A stretch of 17,981 nucleotides of DNA from JBEEMU01 sp043778315 (GTDB lineage: Bacteria; Bacteroidota; Bacteroidia; Chitinophagales; Saprospiraceae), in the NCBI GenBank assembly GCA_043778315.1, contig JAYWGJ010000342.1:1-17981 (forward strand), given 5' to 3'. Position numbers and translations under genes: made by a program. Each line of letters starts with the position of its first letter. The stretch's first letter is position 1. Shown piece by piece: positions 7,275 through 13,892 of this stretch. The notes below the pieces were generated by a model, which ran no database searches, was not told where the DNA came from, and saw only the letters and a list, made by a program, of their open reading frames with translations.

Positions 7275-7856
7275 TTTTTTTATGGTATTGAATAAAATTT
7301 CTATATCGGTATAAAAATTTTGAGTGGCAATATATTTTAAATTCAATGCTAATTTTTGCGGCATTAAAGTAGCGATATAAAACTGCTCGGGGTTTTCGAC
7401 TGCCGCTAATAGCTCGCTTTCATCGGCAAATTGTATAGATGCAAAATCGGTGATGCCAGGTGGTACCGACAGCACTTCGCGCTGCGCGACGGTGTAAAGG
7501 TCGGTGTAGCGCGGGACTTCGGGGCGCGGGCCGACCAAGCTCATCTCGCCTGCCCAGACGTTAAACAATTGCGGCAGCTCGTCCATTTTATACTTGCGCA
7601 AAAAATATCCGAACGGTGTGACGCGCGGGTCGCGGTCGCCGACGGTCAGCGCGCCGCCTATACGGTCAGCGTCGGTGCGCATCGTCCTGAATTTCCATAT
7701 TTTGAAAGGCGCCCCCCCGCGCCCCGTGCGCGTTTGTTTATAAAAAACACCGCCGCGCGAGTCAAGCGCAATGCCTATTGCGATAAGCAAAAAAAACGGG
7801 CTTAGTAACACTATAAATATGGTAGCCACAAAAAAGTCAAAAATGCGTTTTGGCAC
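7257..7856 (-). CDS. Bacterial sugar transferase (polyprenyl-phosphate sugar-1-phosphate transferase)
   Basis: This 199-residue member of PF02397 (PglC/WcaJ/WbaP catalytic domain) transfers a sugar-1-phosphate from a nucleotide sugar to undecaprenyl phosphate. That is the first membrane step of capsule, O-antigen, exopolysaccharide or glycoprotein glycan synthesis. It shows an N-terminal re-entrant hydrophobic helix (about 7-30), the conserved FKIWKFRTM (51-59), the catalytic Asp92-Glu93 in KMDELPQLFNVW, and SLVGPRPEVPRY (106-117). It is the minimal PglC-like form without the extra N-terminal domain of WcaJ-type proteins. The specific sugar cannot be read from sequence. It starts 13 bp behind the stop of a small membrane protein gene and precedes the amidohydrolase. 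Odd points: a G7 tract inside the RGGA codons (7712-7718), and a 14-bp tandem repeat across its 3' end. Confidence 0.93.
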   Translation of the reverse strand: MPKRIFDFFVATIFIVLLSPFFLLIAIGIALDSRGGVFYKQTRTGRGGAPFKIWKFRTMRTDADRIGGALTVGDRDPRVTPFGYFLRKYKMDELPQLFNVWAGEMSLVGPRPEVPRYTDLYTVAQREVLSVPPGITDFASIQFADESELLAAVENPEQFYIATLMPQKLALNLKYIATQNFYTDIEILFNTIKKIISKK

Positions 7857-7869
7857 AGAAAATAAAAAT

Positions 7870-8253
7870 TTATTTGTTTAACACAATAAAAGTGAAAATG
7901 GGTGCAAGCCCTACAAAAACCCACATATCACGAGTCGTTTCACTGTCCGTCATCGAGTAGTAGCCTGTTAGTAGAGCGATTAGCGAAGCAATAATCAAAA
8001 TAACAGCCGTTTTTAGTGCCGTGTTTTTGGTTTGCCAATCGAACCAAAACCGCAAAACCGTTGCCAAAAGCAGCCAAAAAGGAATGGTGAAAATAATGGG
8101 TCCGATGCAGTTAGAAACCGAAATATTGAGTATAATATTTTTTATGGCTGCGAGGTCGTGGTAATTATGCGCCACTATTAATATGGCGATGCCGCTTAGG
8201 AGCGTAGCAGCCCAAATAATTACGGCGGTTTGTAGCGGGTCTTTTGGTAACAT
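7870..8253 (-). CDS. Small four-helix membrane protein of unknown function
   Basis: I do not recognise the family. From the ATG at 8253 it encodes 127 residues with four probable membrane helices (about 8-28, 45-68, 78-100 and 109-126). Short polar loops include AHNYHD after helix 1 and TDSETTRD before helix 4. The frame is open further upstream to an ATG at 8391, but I prefer 8253. A perfect minus-strand -7 element lies at 8309-8316, inside that longer frame, so transcription would begin near 8302. The extra 46 residues are also coded by unusually AT-rich DNA. The stop is 13 bp before the sugar transferase, so the two are probably co-transcribed and may share a role in envelope glycan synthesis. 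That link is inference from position alone. Confidence 0.65.
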   Translation of the reverse strand: MLPKDPLQTAVIIWAATLLSGIAILIVAHNYHDLAAIKNIILNISVSNCIGPIIFTIPFWLLLATVLRFWFDWQTKNTALKTAVILIIASLIALLTGYYSMTDSETTRDMWVFVGLAPIFTFIVLNK

Positions 8254-8308
8254 TAATAGTTTTTTTGCAATTAAAGTGTTAAATAATAAATAATTTACAT
8301 ACGTTAAA

Positions 8309-8316
8309 CAAATATA
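8309..8316 (-). promoter_or_regulatory. Putative -7 element for the 8253-6033 operon
   Basis: CAAATATA on the plus strand reads TATATTTG on the minus strand, an exact TAnnTTTG match. It would start transcription about 50 nt before the ATG at 8253, which supports that start over the upstream one. The surroundings are AT-rich, so a chance match is possible. Confidence 0.45.
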
Positions 8317-8351
8317 TATACGAAATGGCATACCATTTGCTTTAAAAATTA

Positions 8352-8359
8352 TACTTTTG
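8352..8359 (+). promoter_or_regulatory. Putative -7 element of the LysM gene
   Basis: TACTTTTG matches TAnnTTTG exactly and predicts a start near 8366, leaving about 70 nt of leader before the ATG at 8436. No -33 element at proper spacing is obvious. Confidence 0.45.
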
Positions 8360-8435
8360 TATTCTATTTTTGTAAAAAATAGCGATTTCAAGATTTAATC
8401 CCAATAATCACTCAAAGTTAATAAAAATTTAAGTT

Positions 8436-9152
8436 ATGAAACGAGTACTTTTTTCTTCTGCGCTTTTTTGCGCGCTCACGAATGCGGTTTTGGCGATGCC
8501 AACCAACGATGATACGCCTCAAAACACCCCAAACATCAAAAGCCTGAACGGCGGCTGGACGGTACGTATGGATAAGCAAATCGACGGCGAACTTGGTGCA
8601 GATGCTAAGGTTTGTAAGATGAATATTGTTCAGAAAGAGGACAGTTTTAGCGGTACGTTTACCACTGGTAACACAGGAAATATAGTGAACGGCTACTTAT
8701 ATGACGACGTTTTGGTGTCGGCGATTCAGTTCAGCAGCGACCCGAACAACCGCAATTACTACGTTTTTTCTGGTAGAATGAGCGCGGACGGAACTATAAA
8801 AGGCACTTATTACAACTCAAGTGGCGAGTCGGGCGATTTCGACTGGTCGAACACGGGCGCAGCATTAGTAGATGCACCCAAAACCAAATCAACTGCAGCT
8901 TACTACGCCGCGCCTTCCAAAAAAGCACCTGCAAAGGGGGCAGCTCAGCAGGCTGCTAAACCCGTAGAAACCGCAACCGCAACCGACGTGCCGTTGCCGA
9001 CCGCCGATACGCAATATCACACCGTCGAGCAAGGCGAAAGCATGTACAGAATTGGTTTGAAATATAAAGTTATGGTCAAACAAATTATGGCTTGGAACGG
9101 CAGAACAGACCCTGCATTAGAACTCGGCGAAAAATTGCGCGTTAGCGAGTAA
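8436..9152 (+). CDS. Exported protein with N-terminal beta-rich domain and C-terminal LysM
   Basis: This is a 238-residue secreted or periplasmic protein. Residues 1-20 form a signal peptide (MKRVLF, hydrophobic core, then ALTNAVLA). Residues 35-140 form a beta-rich domain with the pattern LNGGWTVRMDK ... FSGTFTTGNTGN ... FSGRMSADGTIKGTYYNSSG. The rising 'G-x-x-x-G-x-Y' repeats recall lipocalin-like or similar small beta-sheet modules, but I cannot name a family. An Ala/Lys/Pro/Thr-rich linker (about 143-190) leads to one LysM domain, YHTVEQGESMYRIGLKYKV to GEKLRVSE (194-238). LysM domains usually bind the glycan strands of peptidoglycan, so the protein is probably held at the cell wall. It is monocistronic, with a -7 element upstream and a terminator 24 bp behind the stop codon. 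Confidence 0.85.
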   Translation: MKRVLFSSALFCALTNAVLAMPTNDDTPQNTPNIKSLNGGWTVRMDKQIDGELGADAKVCKMNIVQKEDSFSGTFTTGNTGNIVNGYLYDDVLVSAIQFSSDPNNRNYYVFSGRMSADGTIKGTYYNSSGESGDFDWSNTGAALVDAPKTKSTAAYYAAPSKKAPAKGAAQQAAKPVETATATDVPLPTADTQYHTVEQGESMYRIGLKYKVMVKQIMAWNGRTDPALELGEKLRVSE

Positions 9153-9175
9153 AATATTATTGTCATTTTTATCTT

Positions 9176-9215
9176 ACGCAAAAGCAGCTAAATGGTTGCT
9201 TTTGCGTATTTTTTT
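9176..9215 (+). terminator. Hairpin terminator of the LysM gene
   Basis: ACGCAAAAGCA (9176-9186) pairs perfectly with TGCTTTTGCGT (9197-9207), a stem of 11 bp or slightly more. A run of seven T follows at 9209-9215, starting 24 bp past the LysM stop codon. Confidence 0.9.
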
Positions 9216-9319
9216 AGTAAATGCAACCAATCTTATTTTTATTTCGTTCATAAAGGGGTTGAAGTGTAATTTTTAAACGGGTCTTAACGTTATAAATAAA
9301 AGATAATAGATTATAAAAC

Positions 9320-9350
9320 TTGGTGTTGTCAGTAAAAACTTGTAACTTGC
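9320..9350 (+). promoter_or_regulatory. Putative promoter of the 9390 outer-membrane gene
   Basis: TTG at 9320-9322 and TAACTTGC at 9343-9350 are separated by 20 bp, the expected Bacteroidota -33/-7 spacing. The -7 box departs from TAnnTTTG at its last two positions. The start would be near 9357, about 33 nt before the ATG. Confidence 0.4.
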
Positions 9351-9389
9351 TGTGTTATTTATTAGTTAAATAGTATTTTAAGAATTGGT

Positions 9390-10013
9390 ATGAAACTTAA
9401 ATTTGCTTTTGTTACTTTGATGGTTGCTTTTGCGTGTGTTACTTTTGCGCAAAACAGCAAAAAAAGTACGGTCGCTCCGCAGCGACTTGGCGTTGGTGTA
9501 GGTATTGGCGTTTTGACGAATACGGACGCGGCGTTGCAGCCGAGCGGCTACTCGAGCGGCTTGAATATTACTTACGGCTTACGCGCGCGGTGGTTTATGG
9601 AAAGTGGTGTGTTGTACAATAATCGTTCGCAAGCAATAGCAACTACGGGTATTAATAAGGACGAAGCGCCTAAAACGGAAAATAAAGATAAAGCCGTTTT
9701 GAATTATCGCTACTTAGATGTTCCCGTCAAAATGGGTTATGTGATGTATAATAATCGCAAGTATAAACTGTACGCGTCTGGCGGCTTAGCGGCTAATTAT
9801 ATGATGCAAAACGGTACGACCAACGGTATTGCCAATCCGAACACATTTGGTTTATCTTATATGGCATCTATGGGCGGTGAGGTGAGCCTTACCGACCGGC
9901 TGCGTTTACGCTTCGAGCCGCTTTACCGTCAAGCATTGATTATTAATGCCAATAGTAAAAATATGGATAATTTTGGACTGCAAACTGGCGTTCAATACAA
10001 CTTGGGCAGATAA
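9390..10013 (+). CDS. Outer-membrane beta-barrel protein (PF13568-like)
   Basis: This 207-residue protein has a clear signal peptide (MKLKFAFVTLMVAFACVTFA, cleavage before QNSKKS). The mature part consists of alternating hydrophobic strands: LGVGVGIGVLTN, INITYGLRARWFMESGVLYN (positions about 59-78 of the precursor, read loosely), YRYLDVPVKMGYVMYNN, YKLYASGGLAANYMMQNG, LSYMASMGGEVSL and LRLRFEPLYRQAL. The 'YLDVPVKMGY' and 'GLxANYM' patterns are typical of the Bacteroidota OMP_b-brl_2 family of small eight-stranded barrels. Role unknown: such proteins are often attributed to porin, adhesion or structural functions. It has a candidate promoter of its own and a perfect 17-bp terminator 30 bp behind the stop, so it stands alone. 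Confidence 0.85.
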   Translation: MKLKFAFVTLMVAFACVTFAQNSKKSTVAPQRLGVGVGIGVLTNTDAALQPSGYSSGLNITYGLRARWFMESGVLYNNRSQAIATTGINKDEAPKTENKDKAVLNYRYLDVPVKMGYVMYNNRKYKLYASGGLAANYMMQNGTTNGIANPNTFGLSYMASMGGEVSLTDRLRLRFEPLYRQALIINANSKNMDNFGLQTGVQYNLGR

Positions 10014-10043
10014 ATAAAATAATTATTTTTGCTAAATTCATAT

Positions 10044-10083
10044 AAAAAACGGCTTACTCTGATGTAGAGTAAGCCGTTTTTTT
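10044..10083. terminator. Perfect 17-bp bidirectional terminator
   Basis: AAAAAACGGCTTACTCT (10044-10060) pairs without a mismatch with AGAGTAAGCCGTTTTTT (10066-10082) around the loop GATGT. T-runs occur on both strands. It lies between the convergent barrel gene (stop at 10013) and recA (stop at 10257) and can serve both. Confidence 0.92.
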
Positions 10084-10125
10084 ATGGAAATGATGTAAAT
10101 GCGGAGAATTAAGTAGATGTCGCAA

Positions 10126-10243
10126 AATAAGCACGGTTATCCGTAAAGCGCAATTTTAAAATAAACGTGCGTAAGCAAACGTTTAGCTTTAAAATCGAAG
10201 ATTCGGCGTAGCCAAATAAGCGAGGATTATAACCGTGTTTATT
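10126..10243. repeat. Nested inverted-repeat element B behind recA
   Basis: Outer arms AATAAGCACGGTTAT (10126-10140) and ATAACCGTGTTTATT (10229-10243) are inverted repeats of 15 bp with one mismatch, 88 bp apart. Nested within is a long stem. ATTTTAAA (10153-10160) pairs with TTTAAAAT (10188-10195), and TAAACGT (10162-10168) pairs with ACGTTTA (10179-10185), around the loop GCGTAAGCAA. The only interruption is A opposite GC. The element fills the recA 3' side but is distinct from the terminator at 10044. Its outer arms resemble those of element A. Confidence 0.7.
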
Positions 10244-10256
10244 AGCTGTCAGGTAC

Positions 10257-11345
10257 TTATGCCAATTCGTCTGCTTCTACTTCGTCTATTTCGTCGACGA
10301 TAACGACGGTTTGCGCCTTAATCAAATCTTTGATTTTGAGTTCGAGTTCGTTCGCTACTTCTGGGTTATCCAACAAAAATTGTTTAGCCGCGTCGCGTCC
10401 TTGCGCAATTTTAGTACCACTATAACTGTACCACGCACCACTTTTTTGCACCACCTCCATCTCCACACCTAAGTCGATGATTTCACCTACTTTCGAGATG
10501 CCTTGTCCGAACATAATATCAAATTCGCAGCTACGGAACGGCGGCGCGAGTTTGTTTTTCACTACTTTCACTTTAACGTGATTACCCATCACATTGCCAT
10601 CTTTATCTTTGATGGCGTTGCCCGATTTACGAATATCTAAACGCACCGAAGCATAGAATTTGAGTGCGTTACCGCCCGTTGTCGTTTCAGGATTACCAAA
10701 CATCACGCCGATTTTCTCGCGTAACTGATTGATAAAAATGCAGCAACAGCCCGTTTTGCTAATCGTACCCGTGAGTTTACGCAACGCCTGCGACATCAAA
10801 CGAGCGTGTAAGCCCATTTTGCTATCGCCCATCTCGCCCTCAATTTCGCTACGCGGCACTAACGCCGCCACCGAGTCGATAACGATAATATCAATTGCAC
10901 CCGAACGAATCAAGTTTTCTGCAATTTCTAAGGCTTGCTCGCCATTGTCGGGCTGCGCAATCAATAAATTATCTACGTCCACGCCCAATTTTTCGGCATA
11001 AAAACGGTCAAATGCGTGTTCCGCATCTATAAAAGCGGCAATACCGCCTTTTTTCTGCGCTTCCGCGATTGCGTGAATTGCGAGCGTCGTTTTACCCGAC
11101 GACTCAGGTCCGTAAATCTCGATAACGCGACCACGCGCTATACCGTTCACGCCCAATGCAATATCCAAACCCAACGAACCCGTCGGAATAGTGTCTATTG
11201 CGTGAACTTGTTTGTCGCCCAAACGCATAATCGTACCTTTTCCGTAGGTTTTATCCAAACGGTCGACGGTCAATTTGAGCGATTTCAGTTTTTCCTCCTT
11301 CTCTTTTTCAAGAATAGAGGCTGCGGTTTCTTTCTCTTTTGCCAT
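10257..11345 (-). CDS. recA: Recombinase RecA
   Basis: RecA is a DNA-dependent ATPase that forms filaments on single-stranded DNA, drives strand exchange and activates LexA-type cleavage. The 362-residue length is normal. Landmarks: Walker A GPESSGKT (79-86), catalytic Glu108 in IDAEHA, Walker B IIVID (152-156), loop L1 around EIEGEMGDSKMGLHAR (166-181), and loop L2 FGNPETTTGGNALKF (215-229). The C-terminal tail is acidic (DEIDEVEADELA), as in other RecA proteins, where it tempers DNA binding. The N-terminal 20 residues are rich in Lys and Glu. The gene stands alone, with a -7 element at 11417-11424. I saw no obvious LexA-type operator palindrome in the leader. Confidence 0.99.
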   Translation of the reverse strand: MAKEKETAASILEKEKEEKLKSLKLTVDRLDKTYGKGTIMRLGDKQVHAIDTIPTGSLGLDIALGVNGIARGRVIEIYGPESSGKTTLAIHAIAEAQKKGGIAAFIDAEHAFDRFYAEKLGVDVDNLLIAQPDNGEQALEIAENLIRSGAIDIIVIDSVAALVPRSEIEGEMGDSKMGLHARLMSQALRKLTGTISKTGCCCIFINQLREKIGVMFGNPETTTGGNALKFYASVRLDIRKSGNAIKDKDGNVMGNHVKVKVVKNKLAPPFRSCEFDIMFGQGISKVGEIIDLGVEMEVVQKSGAWYSYSGTKIAQGRDAAKQFLLDNPEVANELELKIKDLIKAQTVVIVDEIDEVEADELA

Positions 11346-11706
11346 AGTATTTAACGGGGATTTATATATGAAAAATGATTTTGGGTTTTAACTTACATTT
11401 GTTGTAAATTTAAATGCAAAGTTAAACATTTTGTTTTATATTGATACTATTTTGTACAATTTATTTTTATAAAAAATATTTATTCCGTATCATAACAAAA
11501 TAAAATACTGATTATCAATTAGTTATAATAAAAATAAAAAATACCTATCTTAACGCATATTTATACTGACTATTATTTTAAACAAGTTTATGTAGTGATT
11601 ATACCATTATTACACCATTCCAAACGTAAATATACGATTTATTATGATAAAGAAAAATCGTTATTTGAAATAATTTTATTGCGACAAAAAATAATTTACA
11701 AAAAAA
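11346..11706. other. AT-rich gap upstream of recA
   Basis: This stretch of about 360 bp separates recA from the terminator of the epimerase gene. It contains the recA -7 element. The rest is AT-rich with no convincing ORF, RNA gene or strong hairpin. Confidence 0.6.
11417..11424 (-). promoter_or_regulatory. Putative -7 element of recA
   Basis: CAAAGTTA reads TAACTTTG on the minus strand, an exact TAnnTTTG match, identical to the octamer before purQ. It predicts a start near 11410 and a leader of about 65 nt. A -33 TTTG at standard spacing is not evident. Confidence 0.55.
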
Positions 11707-11763
11707 GCATAAAAAAACCGTGCAACTTGTAGGTTTAACCACAAATCCCACGCTTTTTTATGC
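11707..11763. terminator. Long hairpin terminator behind the epimerase gene
   Basis: GCATAAAAAAACCGTG (11707-11722) pairs with CACGCTTTTTTATGC (11749-11763), with one mismatch and one extra base. An inner stem TTGT-GGT/ACC-ACAA closes on a TTA triloop. On the minus strand it starts 15 bp past the epimerase stop codon and is followed by a T-run, so it should end that transcript. Confidence 0.8.
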
Positions 11764-11778
11764 CATAAATAACAATTT

Positions 11779-12690
11779 TTATATTTTTTTACGCAATAAA
11801 TCCCTCACGGCTTCGCTTACTGTCGTAAACTCGAATTCAAAACCTTCCGCTAAGGCGCGACGCGGGACTACATTGCTGCTGTTCAAAACCGTTTCGGCAG
11901 ACTCGCCCAAGCCTAATTTCAGCGCGAAAGCTGGTACACTTACCGTAAAAAAATGCCGTCCGTAGCCCTTTCCTAATTCATTTGCCAAATCAATTCCGTT
12001 GAGCGGCTGCGGCGCGCTACCGTTATAAACTCCGCTCCAAGCCTTGTTTTGTATAGCTTCTGCAAATAGTCGCGCATGGTCGTTGATGTGAATCCAAGGC
12101 ATAAACGCCTTTCCGTCGCCAAAGTAAGTACCTACGCCCACCATGTAATTGAGCAGCAGTTTTGGCAACGCACCGCCCTTTGTGCTAAACACCACGCCCG
12201 TGCGTATGATGCAGACCCGAGCCACCAAATCTTTTACTTTTAATACGCTATTCTCCCACTCCACGCAGCTTTCGGTCAAAAAACCCTTGCCTTTTGTGCC
12301 GCTCTCGTCGGTCACTTTTGCTTGCGTATCTCCATAAAAACCGACCGCCGAAGTCGCGATAAACTGCGTTATCGGCAGCTTATTTTTTTTAATCGTATCA
12401 TATAAAAGCTGCGTAGTGAGTACGCGGCTGTCTATAATTTCTTTTTTGTACTTCGCCGTCCATGCCTTATCTACTATGCCCGCACCAGCCAAATGTATGA
12501 TAGTGTTTACGCCTTCAAAGGCTTCTATATCAATGGTTTGTGTAGTATAATCCCATGCGTAGGCAGGGAATTTTGCGGATAAATTTCGTTTGCGGCTGAG
12601 GTGACGCACTTCGTAGCCCTGCGCCGCAAGCAATGCACTCAGGTGCGCGCCAATCATGCCCGTTCCGCCTGTTATCAATATTTTTTCCAT
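11779..12690 (-). CDS. TIGR01777 family NAD(P)-binding epimerase (YfcH/SDR39U1-like)
   Basis: This 303-residue protein is an atypical extended short-chain dehydrogenase. The nucleotide-binding glycine motif is ITGGTGMIGAHL (6-17). An Arg-rich stretch after beta-2 (HLSRKR, 30-35) suggests preference for NADP. IIHLAGAGI (64-72), FIATSAVGFYGD (110-121) and FMPWIHINDHARLF (196-209) follow the family pattern. The C-terminal DUF1731 region runs from VPAFALKLGLGE to about residue 298, with the characteristic SSNVVPRRAL. The physiological substrate is not established for this family (E. coli YfcH, human SDR39U1). Related proteins have been linked to cell-division or sugar-nucleotide chemistry only loosely, so I give no pathway. 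It stands alone, divergent from the 12798 gene and ended by the 11707 hairpin. Confidence 0.92.
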   Translation of the reverse strand: MEKILITGGTGMIGAHLSALLAAQGYEVRHLSRKRNLSAKFPAYAWDYTTQTIDIEAFEGVNTIIHLAGAGIVDKAWTAKYKKEIIDSRVLTTQLLYDTIKKNKLPITQFIATSAVGFYGDTQAKVTDESGTKGKGFLTESCVEWENSVLKVKDLVARVCIIRTGVVFSTKGGALPKLLLNYMVGVGTYFGDGKAFMPWIHINDHARLFAEAIQNKAWSGVYNGSAPQPLNGIDLANELGKGYGRHFFTVSVPAFALKLGLGESAETVLNSSNVVPRRALAEGFEFEFTTVSEAVRDLLRKKI

Positions 12691-12797
12691 GATATTTTAA
12701 CATAAAAAAGCTGTTTTTGTTGTCAAAGCAATTTATTTGTCATAAAAAAATGAAAACTTTGCTTAAACGAATGCGATGTAAAAATCGTCTAATAATT

Positions 12798-13457
12798 ATG
12801 AAACAAAAAAATTTATACCCTTATTTTAAAAAAATTGCTTGGCTTGTCGCAACGCTACTCCTGCACTTCAACATTTTGTATGCGAATACGCAGCAAAGTG
12901 ACAGTGTAGTCGCGCCCAAAATAATTATTCAAATGGACAATAGAGGCTCATTTATCGGTCGGCAATCCGTCACTATTTGGGGCGGCAAGCTCGGTGTAGA
13001 AATGTATCCATATCGTTTTGGCGTAGGTTATTACAATTTATTCAAAACACTAACCGTGCAATTGCCGCCTAATCACCATTCTTTGGCTGCCGAACTCGGC
13101 TTAGAGTTCAGCTATGTGAGTGTGTTTTTAGACCGTATTTTACTACAAAATAAGCATTGGGAATGCTCCGCGACTGCTAATGTAGGCTACTCGTTTATCA
13201 CCATACAGCGCAACTTACCCGAGCAAACACTCTATACACAGGAGCGGCATAGTCCGCTCGGCGAGCTATCTATACAAGGGCATTATAAGTTTTTGCATTG
13301 TGCGGCAATAGGTGTAGGCGCGGGCTATCGTATGCTTTTCGATACGCAAAACGTAGTCAGAAAAGACTTCGACGCACCTATTTATACCCTTAAATTAAAG
13401 ATTTTTCCGTTAGAATTGTATCAATCGTTACAGCGAAAAAAAGCTACAAAAGCATAA
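12798..13457 (+). CDS. Exported protein of unknown function, barrel-like
   Basis: I do not recognise the family. From the ATG at 12798 it encodes 219 residues, starting with a signal peptide: MKQKNLYPYFKK, a hydrophobic core, then FNILYANTQQSDS, with cleavage near ILYA. The frame is open upstream to an ATG at 12717, but that would put 27 basic residues ahead of the signal peptide, so I prefer 12798. The mature protein has glycine- and aromatic-rich strand-like stretches: GGKLGVEMYPYRFGVGYYNLF, AAELGLEFSYVSVFLD, CSATANVGYSFITIQ and HCAAIGVGAGYRMLF (lengths approximate). This fits a small outer-membrane barrel. The end, LKLKIFPLELYQSLQRKKATKA, is basic and lacks the usual C-terminal aromatic residue. 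A hairpin terminator follows 24 bp behind the stop. Confidence 0.7.
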   Translation: MKQKNLYPYFKKIAWLVATLLLHFNILYANTQQSDSVVAPKIIIQMDNRGSFIGRQSVTIWGGKLGVEMYPYRFGVGYYNLFKTLTVQLPPNHHSLAAELGLEFSYVSVFLDRILLQNKHWECSATANVGYSFITIQRNLPEQTLYTQERHSPLGELSIQGHYKFLHCAAIGVGAGYRMLFDTQNVVRKDFDAPIYTLKLKIFPLELYQSLQRKKATKA

Positions 13458-13480
13458 AAAAATATTTTTTCTTCATTACA

Positions 13481-13522
13481 AAAAAATCTCACACACTATT
13501 CAATTAGTGCGTGAGATTTTTT
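13481..13522. terminator. Hairpin terminator of the 12798 gene
   Basis: AAAAAATCTCAC (13481-13492) pairs with GTGAGATTTTTT (13511-13522), and CACTA pairs with TAGTG. A single A/C mismatch interrupts the stem, and the loop is TTCAAT. The T-run directly follows the stem on the plus strand. Confidence 0.88.
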
Positions 13523-13604
13523 ATTTTTATAACATGATTATATTTCGCATAATATTTTTTATAAAAATAATTTAAGCAAATATAATTTTATTTTGTAATT
13601 TATT

Positions 13605-13621
13605 AGCGTTTCAAAAACGCT
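13605..13621. other. Short perfect hairpin AGCGTTT-CAA-AAACGCT
   Basis: A 7-bp perfect inverted repeat around a three-base loop sits in an otherwise AT-rich spacer, about 27 bp upstream of the candidate promoter at 13648. It has no immediate T-run, so a terminator role is doubtful. Its function is unknown. Confidence 0.4.
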
Positions 13622-13647
13622 CGTAGGATTTTTCGCAAAAAAAGTAA

Positions 13648-13678
13648 TTGCATTAAATTGGAAATACCTGCACCTTTG
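13648..13678 (+). promoter_or_regulatory. Putative promoter of a short plus-strand transcript
   Basis: TTG at 13648-13650, then exactly 20 bp, then CACCTTTG at 13671-13678, which is one mismatch from TAnnTTTG. Transcription would start near 13685 and reach a hairpin with a T-run at 13829-13873, a transcript of about 190 nt with no full-size gene in it. Confidence 0.4.
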
Positions 13679-13758
13679 TAGCATCAAAATAAACGGACTG
13701 TAACAAATTACAAAAAATATAACCCATTAGGGCTTTTAACATCAAAACACTCCGCGTT

Positions 13759-13797
13759 ATGAGTAACACACCTTATTTTTTTCATAACAGGTTTTAA
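13759..13797 (+). CDS. Possible 12-residue leader-like peptide
   Basis: ATG at 13759 to TAA at 13797 encodes MSNTPYFFHNRF. The codons overlap an inverted repeat, GTTATGA (13756-13762) with TCATAAC (13782-13788), so the start codon would lie in a hairpin. That arrangement recalls attenuation leader peptides, but no gene follows on this strand: the next object is a terminator, and truA beyond it is on the other strand. It could simply be chance within a small RNA. Confidence 0.2.
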   Translation: MSNTPYFFHNRF

Positions 13798-13828
13798 AAA
13801 AGTAAAGTCGGTTTTTTACAGCAAAAAT

Positions 13829-13873
13829 GGCAACAGTCGCGGTATTTTTATACCAAGGCTGTTGTCGTTTTTT
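13829..13873. terminator. Two-part hairpin terminator between the small unit and truA
   Basis: CAACAG (13831-13836) pairs with CTGTTG (13859-13864), flanked by GG/TC and TC/GG pairs. Inside, GGTAT pairs with ATACC around TTTT. Six T follow on the plus strand, and five T follow on the minus strand. It can stop truA, whose stop codon is at 13893, and any transcript arriving from 13685. Confidence 0.75.
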
Positions 13874-13892
13874 ATTATTTTAAAATAGAAAT

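Noticed and set aside
8254..8391. N-terminal extension of the small membrane protein to the ATG at 8391
   Set aside because: The extension overlaps a perfect -7 element at 8309-8316 and is coded by strongly AT-rich, spacer-like DNA. The start at 8253 gives a normal four-helix protein.
11346..11425. LexA operator in the recA leader
   Set aside because: I looked for a dyad-symmetric operator between the -7 element and the start codon and found none. The SOS box of this lineage is unknown to me, so absence is not proven.
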